Assembly (NCBI RefSeq): GCF_003481825.1
Contig: NZ_QULW01000023.1
Location: forward strand, 1 to 60,304
Length of the DNA stretch: 60,304 nt
Direction: 5' to 3'
Origin: Clostridium sp. OM02-18AC
Lineage (GTDB): Bacteria > Bacillota > Clostridia > Lachnospirales > Lachnospiraceae
Position numbers and translations under genes: made by a program. The stretch's first letter is position 1, and every line of letters begins with the position of its first letter. Shown here in pieces: positions 9,523 to 19,769 of this stretch. Below the pieces are notes generated by a model that was not told the DNA's origin, searched no databases, and saw only the letters and a list, made by a program, of their open reading frames with translations.

Positions 9523-9551
9523 AATATATATCAGCTATTTCATTTTGTCAA
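9523..9551 (-). promoter_or_regulatory. Sigma-A type promoter of the PD-(D/E)XK gene
   Basis: On the minus strand TTGACA (9551-9546), 17-bp spacer, TATATT (9528-9523). The -35 matches consensus fully. Transcription would begin near 9516, leaving a leader of about 35 bases. Confidence 0.65.
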
Positions 9552-9735
9552 AATGGCTTATTTTCACAGTTTTGCAAGAGCAATATGTCACACTACCATT
9601 TTTCTTCTATATTGCTACATTGTGTCCACAAAACCTGGTATTTTAAATAGCGGCATTACAGATTTTATCTGACCATCGATCATCAAACGCCCCTACAGAA
9701 CCTGCCACGGAAAGCTCCCGTCAAATGCATGGCAA

Positions 9736-9769
9736 TAAAAATGGGCTATCGTCCAATTAACGATAACCC
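9736..9769 (-). terminator. Rho-independent terminator after the glmS unit
   Basis: On the minus strand GGGTTATCGT, 7-base loop, ACGATAGCCC, then ATTTTTATT. One mismatch in a 10-bp stem. It lies 68 bp past the small gene that follows glmS. The rest of 9552-9735 shows no gene. Confidence 0.7.
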
Positions 9770-9836
9770 ACTCTCCCACATTCATTAATATCCAAACATA
9801 AACCCATTCAAATCTTTTAACGAAAATATCCTCCCT

Positions 9837-9986
9837 CTACCACTCTATCACATCCGGATACACCACCCCCGGATCCTCCAGTTCATGAATGCTGCAATGA
9901 TAAACCTCTGCCGAATATTCCAGATCCTGCTTCCGCTTTTTATACGTGGTTGGCTGCTGAAGAAAACGTTTTGCAGTAGTGCGCAT
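9837..9986 (-). CDS. Small hypothetical protein (49 aa) downstream of glmS
   Basis: An ATG at 9986 preceded by AAAGGAAG opens a 49-codon frame ending in TAG. The product starts MRTTAKRFLQQPTTYKKRKQ and has a basic N-terminal half and an acidic C-terminal half ending DVIEW. It begins 9 bp after the glmS stop and is followed by the terminator at 9736-9769, so it probably shares the glmS transcript. No signal peptide or membrane helix is seen, and the family is not recognised. The good ribosome site and position argue for a real gene; the short length argues for caution. Confidence 0.5.
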   Translation of the reverse strand: MRTTAKRFLQQPTTYKKRKQDLEYSAEVYHCSIHELEDPGVVYPDVIEW

Positions 9987-9995
9987 TTGCTTCCT

Positions 9996-11834
9996 TTACT
10001 CCACCGTCACCGACTTCGCCAAATTCCTCGGCTTATCCACATCCAGTCCCTTCGCCACAGACACATAATATCCCATCAGCTGCAGCGGAATCACTGCCAA
10101 TGAAGTTGCAAAGTGCGGGTCGGTCTTCGGGATATAGGTTACGAAGTCTGCCGTGTCTTCCATGTTGTAGTTGCCGTAGGTCGTGAGGCCCATCAGATAG
10201 GCGCCGCGGCTCTTGCATTCAACCATGTTGCTGACGGTCTTTTCGTAGAGGTCTGGCTGGGTCAGGACGCCGATGACTAATGTACCGTCTTCGATCAGCG
10301 AGATGGTGCCGTGTTTGAGTTCGCCTGCGGCGTAGGCCTCGGAGTGGATGTAGCTGATTTCTTTCATCTTGAGGCTGCCTTCCAGGCAGATGGCGTAGTC
10401 GATGCCGCGGCCGATGAAGAAGATGTCTTTTGCATTGGCCTGCTTGGCTGCGAACCACTGGATCCGTTCTTTGTCTTCGAGGATCTTCCGGATCTTATCT
10501 GGAATGGTCTGTAGTTCTTTGATGTAACCGGTGTACTGCTCTTCGGTGATCTCGCCGCGGACTTTCGCAAACTGGATTGCGAGCGTGTAGGCTGCGATGA
10601 GCTGCGTACTATAGGCTTTCGTGGTGGCTACGGAGATTTCCGGACCTGCCAGGGTGTAAAAGACGTTATCCGCCTCTCTGGCGATGGAGGAGCCCACTAC
10701 GTTGACAAGTCCCAATGTCCGCACGCCGTGCTCTTTTGCCTCGCGGAGAGCCGCCAGGCTGTCCGCGGTTTCGCCTGACTGGCTGACGATGATAGCGAGG
10801 GCGTTCTTGTCGAGGATGGGGCGGCGGTAGCGAAATTCGGATGCCAGTTCCACGCGCACAGGGATGCGTGCGAGGTCTTCGAGCACATACTGGGCTGCCA
10901 TGCCGACGTGATACGCGGAGCCGCAGGCTACGATGTAGATCTGGCTGATCTTCTCGATGTCTGCATCGGTGAGTCCCACCTCGCTTAAGTCGATGAAACC
11001 GTCTTTTAAGACGGAGTTTAAGGTGTCTGCCACAGCTTTTGGCTGCTCGTGGATCTCTTTCATCATGAAATGCTCGTAGCCGCCTTTCTCGGCTGCCTCT
11101 GCATCCCAGTCAATGTGTTTTTTCTCTTTCTGGACTTCTTCGCCGTCCAGGTTGTAGAAGGTGATTTCGCCTTTGCGAACGCGCGCCATTTCCATGTTGC
11201 CGATGTAGTAGACATTTCTTGTGTATTTTAAGATGGCTGGGACATCGGAAGCGATAAAGGAAGCGCCATCTTCCACGCCCAGGATCATCGGGCTGTCTTT
11301 GCGGGCTACGTAGATCTCGCCCGGATATGCTTGGAACATGACCGCGAGGGCATAGGAACCGCGGATGCGCACCATGGCATGGTTGATGGCATCGACCGGG
11401 GTGCCCTCGTATTTCTTGTAATAGTAATCGATCAGCTTGATGGCTACCTCGGTGTCGGTGGAGGAATAGAATGTGTAACCCTTGCGCACCAGCTTATCTT
11501 TCAGCTCCTGATAATTTTCAATGATACCGTTATGTACACCGGTCACATTGCCATCGTCGGAAATGTGGGGATGGGCATTGTTTTCCGATGGCTCACCGTG
11601 TGTTGCCCAACGGGTATGACCGATGCCGCAGGTCCCGCGCAGGGCTGCGCCGCCATCGGTCTTCTCTGCCAGCACTTTCAGCCGTCCTTTCGCCTTTACC
11701 ACCTGAACCGGCAATTCGCCGTCCCGAACGGCGAGACCAGCTGAGTCATACCCACGGTACTCCAATTTTGCAAGTCCATCTAATAAAATCGGAGCCGCCT
11801 GCTCCGGTCCTGTGTATCCTACGATTCCGCACAT
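9996..11834 (-). CDS. glmS: Glutamine--fructose-6-phosphate aminotransferase (isomerizing)
   Basis: 612 residues, normal length for GlmS. It makes glucosamine-6-phosphate from fructose-6-phosphate and glutamine, the entry step to UDP-GlcNAc for peptidoglycan and surface polymers. The N-terminus MCGIVGYTG provides the catalytic Cys2 of the glutaminase domain (about 1-240). Two SIS sugar-isomerase domains follow (about 285-600), with SQSGETADSL and the conserved C-terminus PRNLAKSVTVE. GAGGAGA precedes the ATG. Base composition is clearly richer in G+C than the AT-rich genes on either side, so this looks like core genome flanked by acquired DNA. No glmS ribozyme was recognised in the short leader. 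Confidence 0.97.
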   Translation of the reverse strand: MCGIVGYTGPEQAAPILLDGLAKLEYRGYDSAGLAVRDGELPVQVVKAKGRLKVLAEKTDGGAALRGTCGIGHTRWATHGEPSENNAHPHISDDGNVTGVHNGIIENYQELKDKLVRKGYTFYSSTDTEVAIKLIDYYYKKYEGTPVDAINHAMVRIRGSYALAVMFQAYPGEIYVARKDSPMILGVEDGASFIASDVPAILKYTRNVYYIGNMEMARVRKGEITFYNLDGEEVQKEKKHIDWDAEAAEKGGYEHFMMKEIHEQPKAVADTLNSVLKDGFIDLSEVGLTDADIEKISQIYIVACGSAYHVGMAAQYVLEDLARIPVRVELASEFRYRRPILDKNALAIIVSQSGETADSLAALREAKEHGVRTLGLVNVVGSSIAREADNVFYTLAGPEISVATTKAYSTQLIAAYTLAIQFAKVRGEITEEQYTGYIKELQTIPDKIRKILEDKERIQWFAAKQANAKDIFFIGRGIDYAICLEGSLKMKEISYIHSEAYAAGELKHGTISLIEDGTLVIGVLTQPDLYEKTVSNMVECKSRGAYLMGLTTYGNYNMEDTADFVTYIPKTDPHFATSLAVIPLQLMGYYVSVAKGLDVDKPRNLAKSVTVE

Positions 11835-11959
11835 AAATCTTTCTCCTCTTGTCTATATTGTCTAATTTGCTGAAGTATTCCTTTGTAGAATAACTCCACG
11901 GCAACCGTTTGAATCTTAAATAATCTTTCTCCTGCTTGATTTCTTTGTCAGCCAACAAT

Positions 11960-14900
11960 TTAATGCTTATTTTCAGCCTTCATTTCATTCCAAAAACGAT
12001 TTTTTCTCAATTCACTTCCCTTAATTTTTTGTTCTACTTCATCCATAGTACTTCTCCCCAATAAAAGATTTAAATATAAAGCTGCCACTTTATCAAACTT
12101 ATTTTCCTCCGACTCTGTATATGCATCAATTGCTTTTTCTAATTCTGTGCTCCATTTCACTTTCAATCTCGGTTGACTAATGGTGCAGATTGCCCAGGAA
12201 ACTTGCCGTCTTATATCATAATCTTTTGGCATGCTACACCATAAATAAATCAATCGTTCTGCAATCTCTGGTATACAGCTATCAGGAATAATATCCGCTT
12301 TGTTATATCCAGCCCAAGCAACACACCAGGAGGCAAAGAAAATGTACTCTTCATTATCGCTATTAAGTAAGTCAGAAATTCGTGCAAATATTGTTTCTAG
12401 CCATTCTTGTTTAAAATGTTTCGTTTTTCTTTTTTTCTATAACATATTTTATATGCCAAATCCATCATAAAAATCATACCAGATACATTTTCTCTGCGTG
12501 TATCTTTTTGTAATAGTAACGCAATTTTTTGAAGTCCTACACTTTTATTTTGCTCCTCATAAATCTTAAGCCATACATTCGCCAAACTTGAACATCTACA
12601 AATTACTTTACCTTCAAACAATTGTTTTTCTACAAGGTTCTTCAAAATTTTTCCATACTTTTCACTATGATAAATCATTTTTAATACGTCAGTATTCTCC
12701 TCAACCTTGTGCATACCTATGTACTGAATTTCATAACTCCAATTTATAATTGCTAACAACACTTTTTCAAGTAACTCAGGTACCAATGGAATTTCTGCCG
12801 CTATACAATTTGCTAAATGAAATGCAGCTATCGACTTTCTTGAATCTGGTTCTTCCGATGAGAATGCATATTCTGGTTTTTCCGAACACTCACCAAACAA
12901 ATATTGAATCGCAGGCAGGGACTGCCGATTCAATAGAAAAGCTGTCAATGGTATTACTTCTCTCCATTGTGTCTCCTCCATATGTTCTTTCAAAATCAAT
13001 AAATCCATTGATTTATCCTGTTCTTCTTTTGGAAGCCACTTTTCTGCTATTGCTTTAGCCGCCAAATATTCTTGAAAACTTAAATGAGAGAATTCATAAT
13101 ATGGCACAAGATTTCCCTTTCCATTTTTTTCCATTCCCTGTTGAATCAATATGCAACTTCTCGCTTCTACCTGATTAACAAAATTTGATGGTGAAACTGT
13201 TGTATAATGAAGCAATTCAGGTAATGCCTCGCGCGCCTTATTAATGCATTGCAATAACTCTTGTTTCTGAATCGTCTGTTTTCCCTTTTTTGTCATTTCG
13301 TAAGCAACGAACGCAAGTTGCGGTTCCGTTTCATCCATTTCCATTTTTGAATGAGCTGCTGCATTCCAGGATACTAACAATAATTTTATCATTTCCTGAT
13401 ATAACTGACATTTTTTTGTTGGCAAATAGCCAATCCAACGCTTTACAAAAAGCAACGTAGTCAATAATAGCGGATTATGCGCTAGAGCAGTAATTCTGGA
13501 ATCTTGCAAAATAATTTTACACACACTATCAGAATCTTCTTTCGCTTGTCTTGTGTTACCCAAAAGTACTTCATGCCAATTTTGACTCAACATATAAATT
13601 TGCTTTTTATTCAAATCTGCAATTGTATATTGTTTGCAATAATTAGACAGCTTCAATGCAACCGCACGAAACCCCGCTTCCCTGGATGTTATAAGCAGAT
13701 GTACTTGTGGGTATCTTTCCACAAAAGTCTGCAACTGATCTACAAATCGTATTCTACGTTGTTCATCAGATATTTCATCCAATCCATCGATCAATAGCAA
13801 AACTTGATTTTTCTGTATAGACTCCTCAATTAATTCTACAAACGACTGTTTGTATTGAGAAAGTTCAGCGCGATTTATAATAGCAAATATATTATCTTTA
13901 ATACTGTTTTGAACATTTTCACCAAGATCACGACAACGGATATAAACAGGGAACTAATCTTGATCAGGCAAATCATCGTCTACTTTTATTTTCCGTTCAC
14001 TATACGCATATGCAAGTGCAATTCTACGAATCAGAGTACTTTTTCCACCTCCTGGTTTCGCCAAAATTGCTACCCGGTTATTTTGAGCAAGAATTTGACC
14101 AATCGTGTAATTTTCATTTAGCAATTCCAAATCTTCATCTTCTTGTAGGACATAGGTAAATCTAAGTGGTACAAAAATGTTTTCCAACTCTGCCTTTACA
14201 CTTCCCGAATCTTTATCAGTTGGGATTCCCTCAAACTGTATAATTCCAAGTTCTTTTGCCAAGTATTCAAAGTATTCTTTTTTTATGTGCTGTTTATCGG
14301 AAAGTTTTTTGTGATTTTCTGATATTCTGCTTGCGGTTTCAGAATCAAAGACCTTTGCATTTTTCTCAAATGTACTTTTTGTCTGTTCATCTTCCTTCCG
14401 CATGCTATAGACACCCTTCTGTCCAAAATCGACAAACTCCGACTGCTCCTCGTCTCGTTTCCACTCCCGAGCAATCAGTTCCACTTTATCCGTTTTATTA
14501 TCCCACACATGCCAGTAAAATCCAAATTCAGAATATGAGTCTGATTTATCAGCGGCCCCTTTCATACAAACTACATTGGGGATTTCCGGAACATCCCTAT
14601 GTCCCGATTTCAGCCGTATCATTTGCATATTTCGATTTTTTTCTGTGCTATGCTGATCCCCGCATAAATATGCACTAACATTTTTCCTGTCAAATAACGC
14701 TTCAAGTTCTGTTTGTTGATTTTCCGCTAAATCAAAAAAACTATTATGTCCGATTGCAAGCGTTGGAAGAGAAACTTCAAAATATTTTTTCCAAATTTTC
14801 TCATCTGTTGCCGTATCAGCATCCACTTGTTGATTATCTTTTTGGGTTCCATCTGCCACTAATGCAGTGTTCAAATGTAGAATATTCAGTTTTTCTCTCC

Positions 14901-15375
14901 AGTTTCTGATATGAACTTCAGCAGGCACATTTTTAGAATCTGAAGGATATATTCCTAATTCTCTGGCAAAATTACAATACGACGTAAATGCCTTTAACCT
15001 CCATGTTAAAAAATCTCTGTTTCCGCTTTTCAATCCTGACAATGCTGCCGTCTGTTCCAACTTCCAGTCAGAATCTGAACCATAAAGCATACGCATTTCT
15101 TCTTCATTTGCGACATCATGATTTCCCGGAACAATAAACACATCCTGAGCCGGATCAATTTTCATTATTTGAAACAACTCTTTTAAGAAGTTTTCTGCAT
15201 TTTTATAAGTACTCTCAGAAAAATTATGGAAATCTCCGGTGATAATTATCAACTTTTCTCCATCACAAAGAGCCGAAGTTCTTTTCTGCACCTCATTTAG
15301 AAGTGCCGCGCGCATATTATTCCACTCTGCTCCTTTAATAATATGCAAATCCGAAATATGAAGAATCCTAACCAT
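11960..15375 (-). pseudogene. Metallophosphoesterase-NACHT NTPase fusion, broken defence gene
   Basis: Intact form would be about 1140 residues. Start at the ATG at 15375, which has AAGGGG 8 bases upstream. Residues 1-240 are a calcineurin-like phosphoesterase: DLH (ISDLHI), TGDFH, PGNHD and a late GDQHS. Then comes a NACHT NTPase with Walker A AKPGGGKST and Walker B LLLIDGLDE, and a helical C-terminal region with FSHLSFQEYLAAKAI, typical of NACHT/STAND proteins. One in-frame TAG (13954-13956) cuts between Walker A and Walker B, and an apparent loss of one A in an A7 run near 12431-12437 shifts the last 150 codons; restoring it joins smoothly to FKQEWLETIFARISDLL. NACHT proteins of this type act in antiphage immunity. 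As read, the gene is dead. Confidence 0.75.
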
Positions 15376-15393
15376 ATTTTTTCCCCTTACCAA

Positions 15394-15423
15394 ATTATAA
15401 TCTTAAGACAATTATAATTGTAA
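15394..15423 (-). promoter_or_regulatory. Promoter of the phosphoesterase-NACHT gene with internal palindrome
   Basis: On the minus strand TTACAA (15423-15418), 18-bp spacer, TATAAT (15399-15394). The spacer overlaps the perfect palindrome CAATTATAATTG (15409-15420), a possible operator. AT-rich DNA makes chance palindromes common. Confidence 0.45.
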
Positions 15424-15557
15424 TAAGGTAGAAAATCTACAATTTTCGACAAACACACTAGAAGCCAAAAGAGACCTGTCCAGCCCAGAATCTCCTCCTG
15501 ACCTAAACAGATCTCTCCAACTTCATTCCATATTATTTAAACCAAGCTGCTACTATT

Positions 15558-16529
15558 TTAGTTTGCTGCTCCTGCTACTACAGTGCTGGAGGTAACGGTC
15601 TCAGTCTGAGCAGTTTCCTCAGCATTCTCGGTATTCGTTTCTGCAGCTGCTGCATCTTCAGCCTGCGGAACAACCTCACTGCAGACAACGCTGATATCGA
15701 TGCGGTTGTTTCTGTACTTCATGGTGTAGCTGTTGCCAGTATCGGTGGTTCCGGTGCTGTCAAGACTGGTCACACCCTGCTCACGCTGGCTCTGAACATA
15801 ATCGGTCAGTTTCTTACCCTCGGTCTCACCAAGCGCTGCTACAACGGTTTTCTCATAAGCGGTATTGTATAACTCGCGGTCAGTTTCCGGTGCGGCGTCA
15901 TACAGATACATAAAGTCTACCGTCTGATCTTTATCCTTTTTGCTGGTCCACATGCTGAAATGATAGAAGTCTACGCCAGATGTGGTACGGAAGTAACGAG
16001 CTACCTCCAGGTTATTCTCTGTCGTCAGCAGCTGAACGGAAGTTTTGTCTGTACGAGCGCTATTCAAATCTCTGGAAATATTGTTAATGATTGTCTTTAA
16101 CTCTGCGATATATCCGGAACGGGTTGTGCTGCTTGCTGCATTCTTCTCTTTTGCTTCAATCGCTGCTACTTTATCTGCTGCTACTTTCTTACCTGGGTTT
16201 GGTTTTGCTGCTTTTGCTGCTTTTGCTCGGTTTTCTCTCTCAATCTGCTCCTCAGTTTTTTCCTGACGAACACCATTTGCATCCAGCCAGAAGCCTTCTA
16301 CCGTAGTTTCTGTCATCTTATAACCATCTGGATCCAGATAATATACTAACTGGGTATCCGGATCTGTGAACCAGTTTCCAGATGACCAGGTTCCATCATC
16401 ATATACATATTTCTGTTTGTCTCCATACGGAGTGCTATCGGTTACCCAACCTGCTGCAAATGCAGTCATACCGGTAGATAAACTCATAAGTGCTGCAGCT
16501 GCAGCGATTCCAACAGCTTTCTTTTTCAT
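15558..16529 (-). CDS. Secreted protein with one cell-wall-binding-like repeat region
   Basis: 323 residues from the ATG at 16529, which has GGAGG 8 bases upstream; the reading frame upstream lacks such a site. Residues 1-26 form a signal peptide (MKKKAVGIAAAAALMSLSTG, cleavage near AFA-AG). Residues 27-85 are aromatic and Gly/Asp rich (WVTDSTPYGDKQKYVYDDG, NWFTDPDTQLVYYLDPDG), like choline-binding repeats. A charged, Ala/Lys-rich linker follows, then a folded domain of unknown type (about 125-285) and an acidic, Ala/Thr-rich tail. Probably surface-attached through the repeats. It is divergent from the O-antigen-ligase-like gene. The product function is not recognised. Confidence 0.7.
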   Translation of the reverse strand: MKKKAVGIAAAAALMSLSTGMTAFAAGWVTDSTPYGDKQKYVYDDGTWSSGNWFTDPDTQLVYYLDPDGYKMTETTVEGFWLDANGVRQEKTEEQIERENRAKAAKAAKPNPGKKVAADKVAAIEAKEKNAASSTTRSGYIAELKTIINNISRDLNSARTDKTSVQLLTTENNLEVARYFRTTSGVDFYHFSMWTSKKDKDQTVDFMYLYDAAPETDRELYNTAYEKTVVAALGETEGKKLTDYVQSQREQGVTSLDSTGTTDTGNSYTMKYRNNRIDISVVCSEVVPQAEDAAAAETNTENAEETAQTETVTSSTVVAGAAN

Positions 16530-16810
16530 AGTATTTACCTCCAAAATTATTCTCTTAATCAAGTTCTGTTTTCTCACAAAGCAAAACTATTCATTACATG
16601 CATAAGCAATTTTAACAATCATTGCTTTCTCTAACATAGAAAAGCATATCATAAAAGAAGCTTCTTCACAACTACCTAAAATATGAAGATTATCTAACGC
16701 TTTGCTAATACAAATGTCAGAAAAACGTAATCCTGTCAGGATTTCCTGGGATCTGGCAAGTTACAGTAAACGTGTTCCTCTGAAATCTTTTCCCAGATCG
16801 GATTTTCTCA

Positions 16811-16839
16811 TTGTTTTCGTTCAAAAAAGCCTTTATAAT
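16811..16839 (+). promoter_or_regulatory. Promoter of the O-antigen-ligase-like gene
   Basis: TTGTTT, 17-bp spacer, TATAAT, about 40 bases before the ATG. The -35 is weak, the -10 is consensus. It lies in the divergent gap 16530-16880, which shows no gene. Confidence 0.5.
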
Positions 16840-16880
16840 AATAGAATATCTGTTTTCAATATGATTTTTAAGGAGGCAAC

Positions 16881-18539
16881 ATGACAAAAGATATTTCTCC
16901 ATTCGCGCAGGACAGCTTTTCTGCAACCTGCTCGTCAATCACAAATGGTATCATTAGTTTTTTCCTTTTGATCCTGGTAACCGTATTCCCACTTATCGTG
17001 CATAATTCCTATTTTGATATTCTCGAAACCAAGTATATGTGTTTCTATCTTACTGTACTCATTATGCTTGGTTTCCTTCTTATCGCCGGACTCATTATGC
17101 TTTTTATTGATCAGAAAGAATTTCAGGGCATTCACACAAAAGCGCTTTTTGGTAAATTAAAACCCTGCAACTGGAAGTCAACCTTTTCCATTGCTGACTT
17201 TGCCGTTTTTATTTTCTGGCTGGCTTCTGTTATCTCCACTCTGCAGTCAGAATACTTCTATGAATCTTTCTGGGGTAATGAAGGCCGCTACAGCGGGCTT
17301 TTCCTGATGACACTGTACGTTGCGCTTTATTTTACGGTCAGTCATTTCTGGCATGCAAAAGCCTGGATGTTCCATTGCTTCCTGGCAGCAAGCATGATCG
17401 TATGTCTGATTGGCATTTCTGACGCTTTTTATATGGATCTGCTTCATTTCCGCACCCATATGAAACAGGAGCAGTATGTAATATTTGTATCCACACTTGG
17501 GAATATCAACACTTATACTGCTTATACCGCAGTATTTATGGGACTGGCAACCACCATGTTTACCACTACTTCCAAACGAGGACTCTGCATCTGGTACTAT
17601 CTTTGCATGGTAATTTCGTTTTTTGCAATTATTCTTGGAAGCAGTGATAATGCTTATCTGGCACTTGGCGCATTGTTTGCTTTTTTGCCATTCCTTGTGT
17701 TCCGTAAAAAGCAGGGAATCGTCCGTTACTGCATCACGATTGCTACCTTTGCAACAGTCATTCAATGCATTGATTTTATCTGCCAGACCATCCCAGACAA
17801 AGTCAGCCCGCCGGAAAGCCTGTTTAAAGTTCTGGTCAACTTACCTGGGCTTCCGCTTCTTGTTATTGGCTTATGGGTTTGCAGCGGCATTATCTGGTAT
17901 CTCTTAACAAAAAAAGAAAACCCTGACAATCATCCTGAAAAACGATTTGTCAGAGTCTGGACTGGATTTATTGCATTTTGTTTCCTGGCTGTATGCCTTG
18001 TCCTGATCGATGCCAACTTACTTGGACATGGTACACGTTACGGAAGTCTTAGCAGCTACCTGGTATTCAATGACCAGTGGGGAACCCAGCGAGGATTTAT
18101 CTGGAGGAAATCTCTAGAATTTTTCGGTCAGTTTCCACTTTCCCACAAATTGTTCGGATTCGGTCCTGATACTTTTGGAATTCTTACGACCAAAACCAGT
18201 TTCAAAGAAATGCTTGCAACAACCGGCCAGATTTTTGACACTGCACACAACGAATATTTGCAGTATCTTTTGACCATCGGTCCTATCGCACTCGTCGCCT
18301 ACCTGGTTTTTCTGATCAACAGCTGTCAACATATGATCCGAACTTTCCGAAAGAGTCTCGTAGACGGAGACGAAGTTACTTCTTATACTGCCGGATGCTT
18401 CTTTGCCGTTATCTGTTATAGTTTCCAGGCTTTTGTAAACTTAAACCTGCCTATTATTACACCATTCTTATGGATTCTGCTCAGCATGGGAATTGCATAT
18501 GTAAGAAAATATAAGAAATCTCAGAATTTAAATTCATAA
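16881..18539 (+). CDS. O-antigen ligase / polymerase-like membrane protein
   Basis: 552 residues, AAGGAGG upstream of the ATG. Around a dozen membrane helices can be seen, with a large loop late in the protein containing FGFGPDTFGIL and DTAHNEYLQYLLTIG; the pattern of a GPD and an H-N-E-Y motif in a periplasm-side loop is typical of the O-antigen ligase (Wzy_C/WaaL) family. Such proteins move or polymerise lipid-linked glycans on the outer face of the membrane. In a Gram-positive cell the likely job is glycan attachment to a surface acceptor. It is transcribed towards the main polysaccharide operon and ends at a shared terminator. Confidence 0.8.
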   Translation: MTKDISPFAQDSFSATCSSITNGIISFFLLILVTVFPLIVHNSYFDILETKYMCFYLTVLIMLGFLLIAGLIMLFIDQKEFQGIHTKALFGKLKPCNWKSTFSIADFAVFIFWLASVISTLQSEYFYESFWGNEGRYSGLFLMTLYVALYFTVSHFWHAKAWMFHCFLAASMIVCLIGISDAFYMDLLHFRTHMKQEQYVIFVSTLGNINTYTAYTAVFMGLATTMFTTTSKRGLCIWYYLCMVISFFAIILGSSDNAYLALGALFAFLPFLVFRKKQGIVRYCITIATFATVIQCIDFICQTIPDKVSPPESLFKVLVNLPGLPLLVIGLWVCSGIIWYLLTKKENPDNHPEKRFVRVWTGFIAFCFLAVCLVLIDANLLGHGTRYGSLSSYLVFNDQWGTQRGFIWRKSLEFFGQFPLSHKLFGFGPDTFGILTTKTSFKEMLATTGQIFDTAHNEYLQYLLTIGPIALVAYLVFLINSCQHMIRTFRKSLVDGDEVTSYTAGCFFAVICYSFQAFVNLNLPIITPFLWILLSMGIAYVRKYKKSQNLNS

Positions 18540-18564
18540 AATCAACAACGATTCATGCAAACAG

Positions 18565-18593
18565 CAATATCGGCATATCCAATGCCGATATTG
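18565..18593. terminator. Hairpin between convergent genes, likely two-way terminator
   Basis: Perfect 12-bp stem CAATATCGGCAT / ATGCCGATATTG with a 5-base loop, 25 bp after the ligase-like gene and 27 bp after the end of the polysaccharide operon. T-runs are poor on both sides, so strength is uncertain. Confidence 0.55.
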
Positions 18594-18620
18594 TCTGTCA
18601 TTGCATTGATCTCAGAAAAG

Positions 18621-19769
18621 TTATGTTGATCCTTGTTTATATGCAGCAATCACTTCTTTATAATTTTTCAGCATTTCCTGTTCTACCAGTTCACTGCTGT
18701 ATTCAGTTATTTTGACCGCAGCACGCTCCCCCATTTCCTTTTTTAAAGAGGGATGATCCATGATATCCAAAATCTTTTTCGCCATTTCCTGACTATCATT
18801 TAGAGGGACAAGGTAACCTGTTTTTCCTTCCACAATTAATTCTCTGTTTCCCCGAATATTCGTTCCCACAACCGGAAGTTGATATTTCATCGCTTCCATC
18901 ACTGCTGTAGGCATACCCTCACGCATTGAAGGCATCACAAACAAATCAGCCAACTGCAGAATATTCTCTAAATCTTTTCGATAGCCCAGAAATCTCACTC
19001 GGTCCTGCATCTGATGTTCTTTGACATATGTTTCCAATTTCTCTTTTAATGGACCTTTTCCGCATACAAGATAGCAATAATTCTGAGTTTCCATCTCAGA
19101 CAATGCTTTCAATACCATAATCTGATTTTTATTTTTATTCAATTCCCCGGCAGAAACTATGATAAAATCTGAGTCTTCCAATCCCAGTTTTTTTCGCAGT
19201 TCTGTTAATTGAGCACCTAAAAGAATATCTTTCTTTTCCAACGACATGCCCACTCCATGAATCCGCCTTACCGGCTTCGCTGAAAATGTTTCTGCGCGTT
19301 GATAATCTTCTTCATTGATCGTGATCAGCATATCGGTATAACGGGCAAGGAAACGTTCTATCGGATAATACAATAACCAGTTCCTAATTGGTGCACCGGT
19401 ATAGAAATGGAATCCATGAACTGTATAAATAACCGGTCCTGTGTGTGTTGCATGGGCTGCAAGCCGAGCCAGAACGCCGCCTACCGGTGTATGACAATGC
19501 ACCAGTTCAAAATGAATTGTTTGCATCAGATGTTTCAGCTGTTTATATGCAATTATATTCTCGATTTTCAATGGACTTCTGGCAAAATCGATCTGATGGC
19601 ACACAATTCCAGTTCCTTCCAAACGGCTGTTATCATCACCGTAAGAGGGATTATGGAAATTACTTGCATAATGTACCTCATATCCCATATGTTGGAGAAT
19701 TCGGACATTATTCATCTCAAACTGCGGAACAAATCCACTTACATGCGTTACCAAAAGTGCTTTTTTCAT
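18621..19769 (-). CDS. Family 4 glycosyltransferase
   Basis: 382 residues from the ATG at 19769, preceded by AGAGGA. It has the two-lobed GT-B form: N-terminal lobe with HCHTPVGGVLARLAA and TVHGFHFY, C-terminal lobe with SAGELNKNKNQ and the nucleotide-sugar site MPSMREGMPTAVMEAM carrying the E-x7-E pattern typical of retaining GT4 enzymes. It transfers a sugar from a nucleotide donor to the growing lipid-linked glycan on the inner face of the membrane. The start overlaps the stop of the polymerase gene as ATGA, so the two are probably translationally coupled. It is the last gene of the operon. Confidence 0.9.
   Translation of the reverse strand: MKKALLVTHVSGFVPQFEMNNVRILQHMGYEVHYASNFHNPSYGDDNSRLEGTGIVCHQIDFARSPLKIENIIAYKQLKHLMQTIHFELVHCHTPVGGVLARLAAHATHTGPVIYTVHGFHFYTGAPIRNWLLYYPIERFLARYTDMLITINEEDYQRAETFSAKPVRRIHGVGMSLEKKDILLGAQLTELRKKLGLEDSDFIIVSAGELNKNKNQIMVLKALSEMETQNYCYLVCGKGPLKEKLETYVKEHQMQDRVRFLGYRKDLENILQLADLFVMPSMREGMPTAVMEAMKYQLPVVGTNIRGNRELIVEGKTGYLVPLNDSQEMAKKILDIMDHPSLKKEMGERAAVKITEYSSELVEQEMLKNYKEVIAAYKQGST

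Noticed and set aside
11746..11958. 70-codon frame over the glmS start
   Set aside because: Overlaps the glmS coding start in another frame and lacks a ribosome site.
11835..11959. glmS ribozyme
   Set aside because: The leader of glmS is short and no ribozyme core could be recognised.
2383..13956. Reassigned or suppressed TAG codon
   Set aside because: TAG is used as a normal stop by other genes here, such as 57951 and the small gene at 9837; three nonsense mutations are simpler.
16045..16306. Plus-strand frames inside the secreted protein gene
   Set aside because: Leu-rich shadows opposite Ala/Lys codons; no ribosome site.
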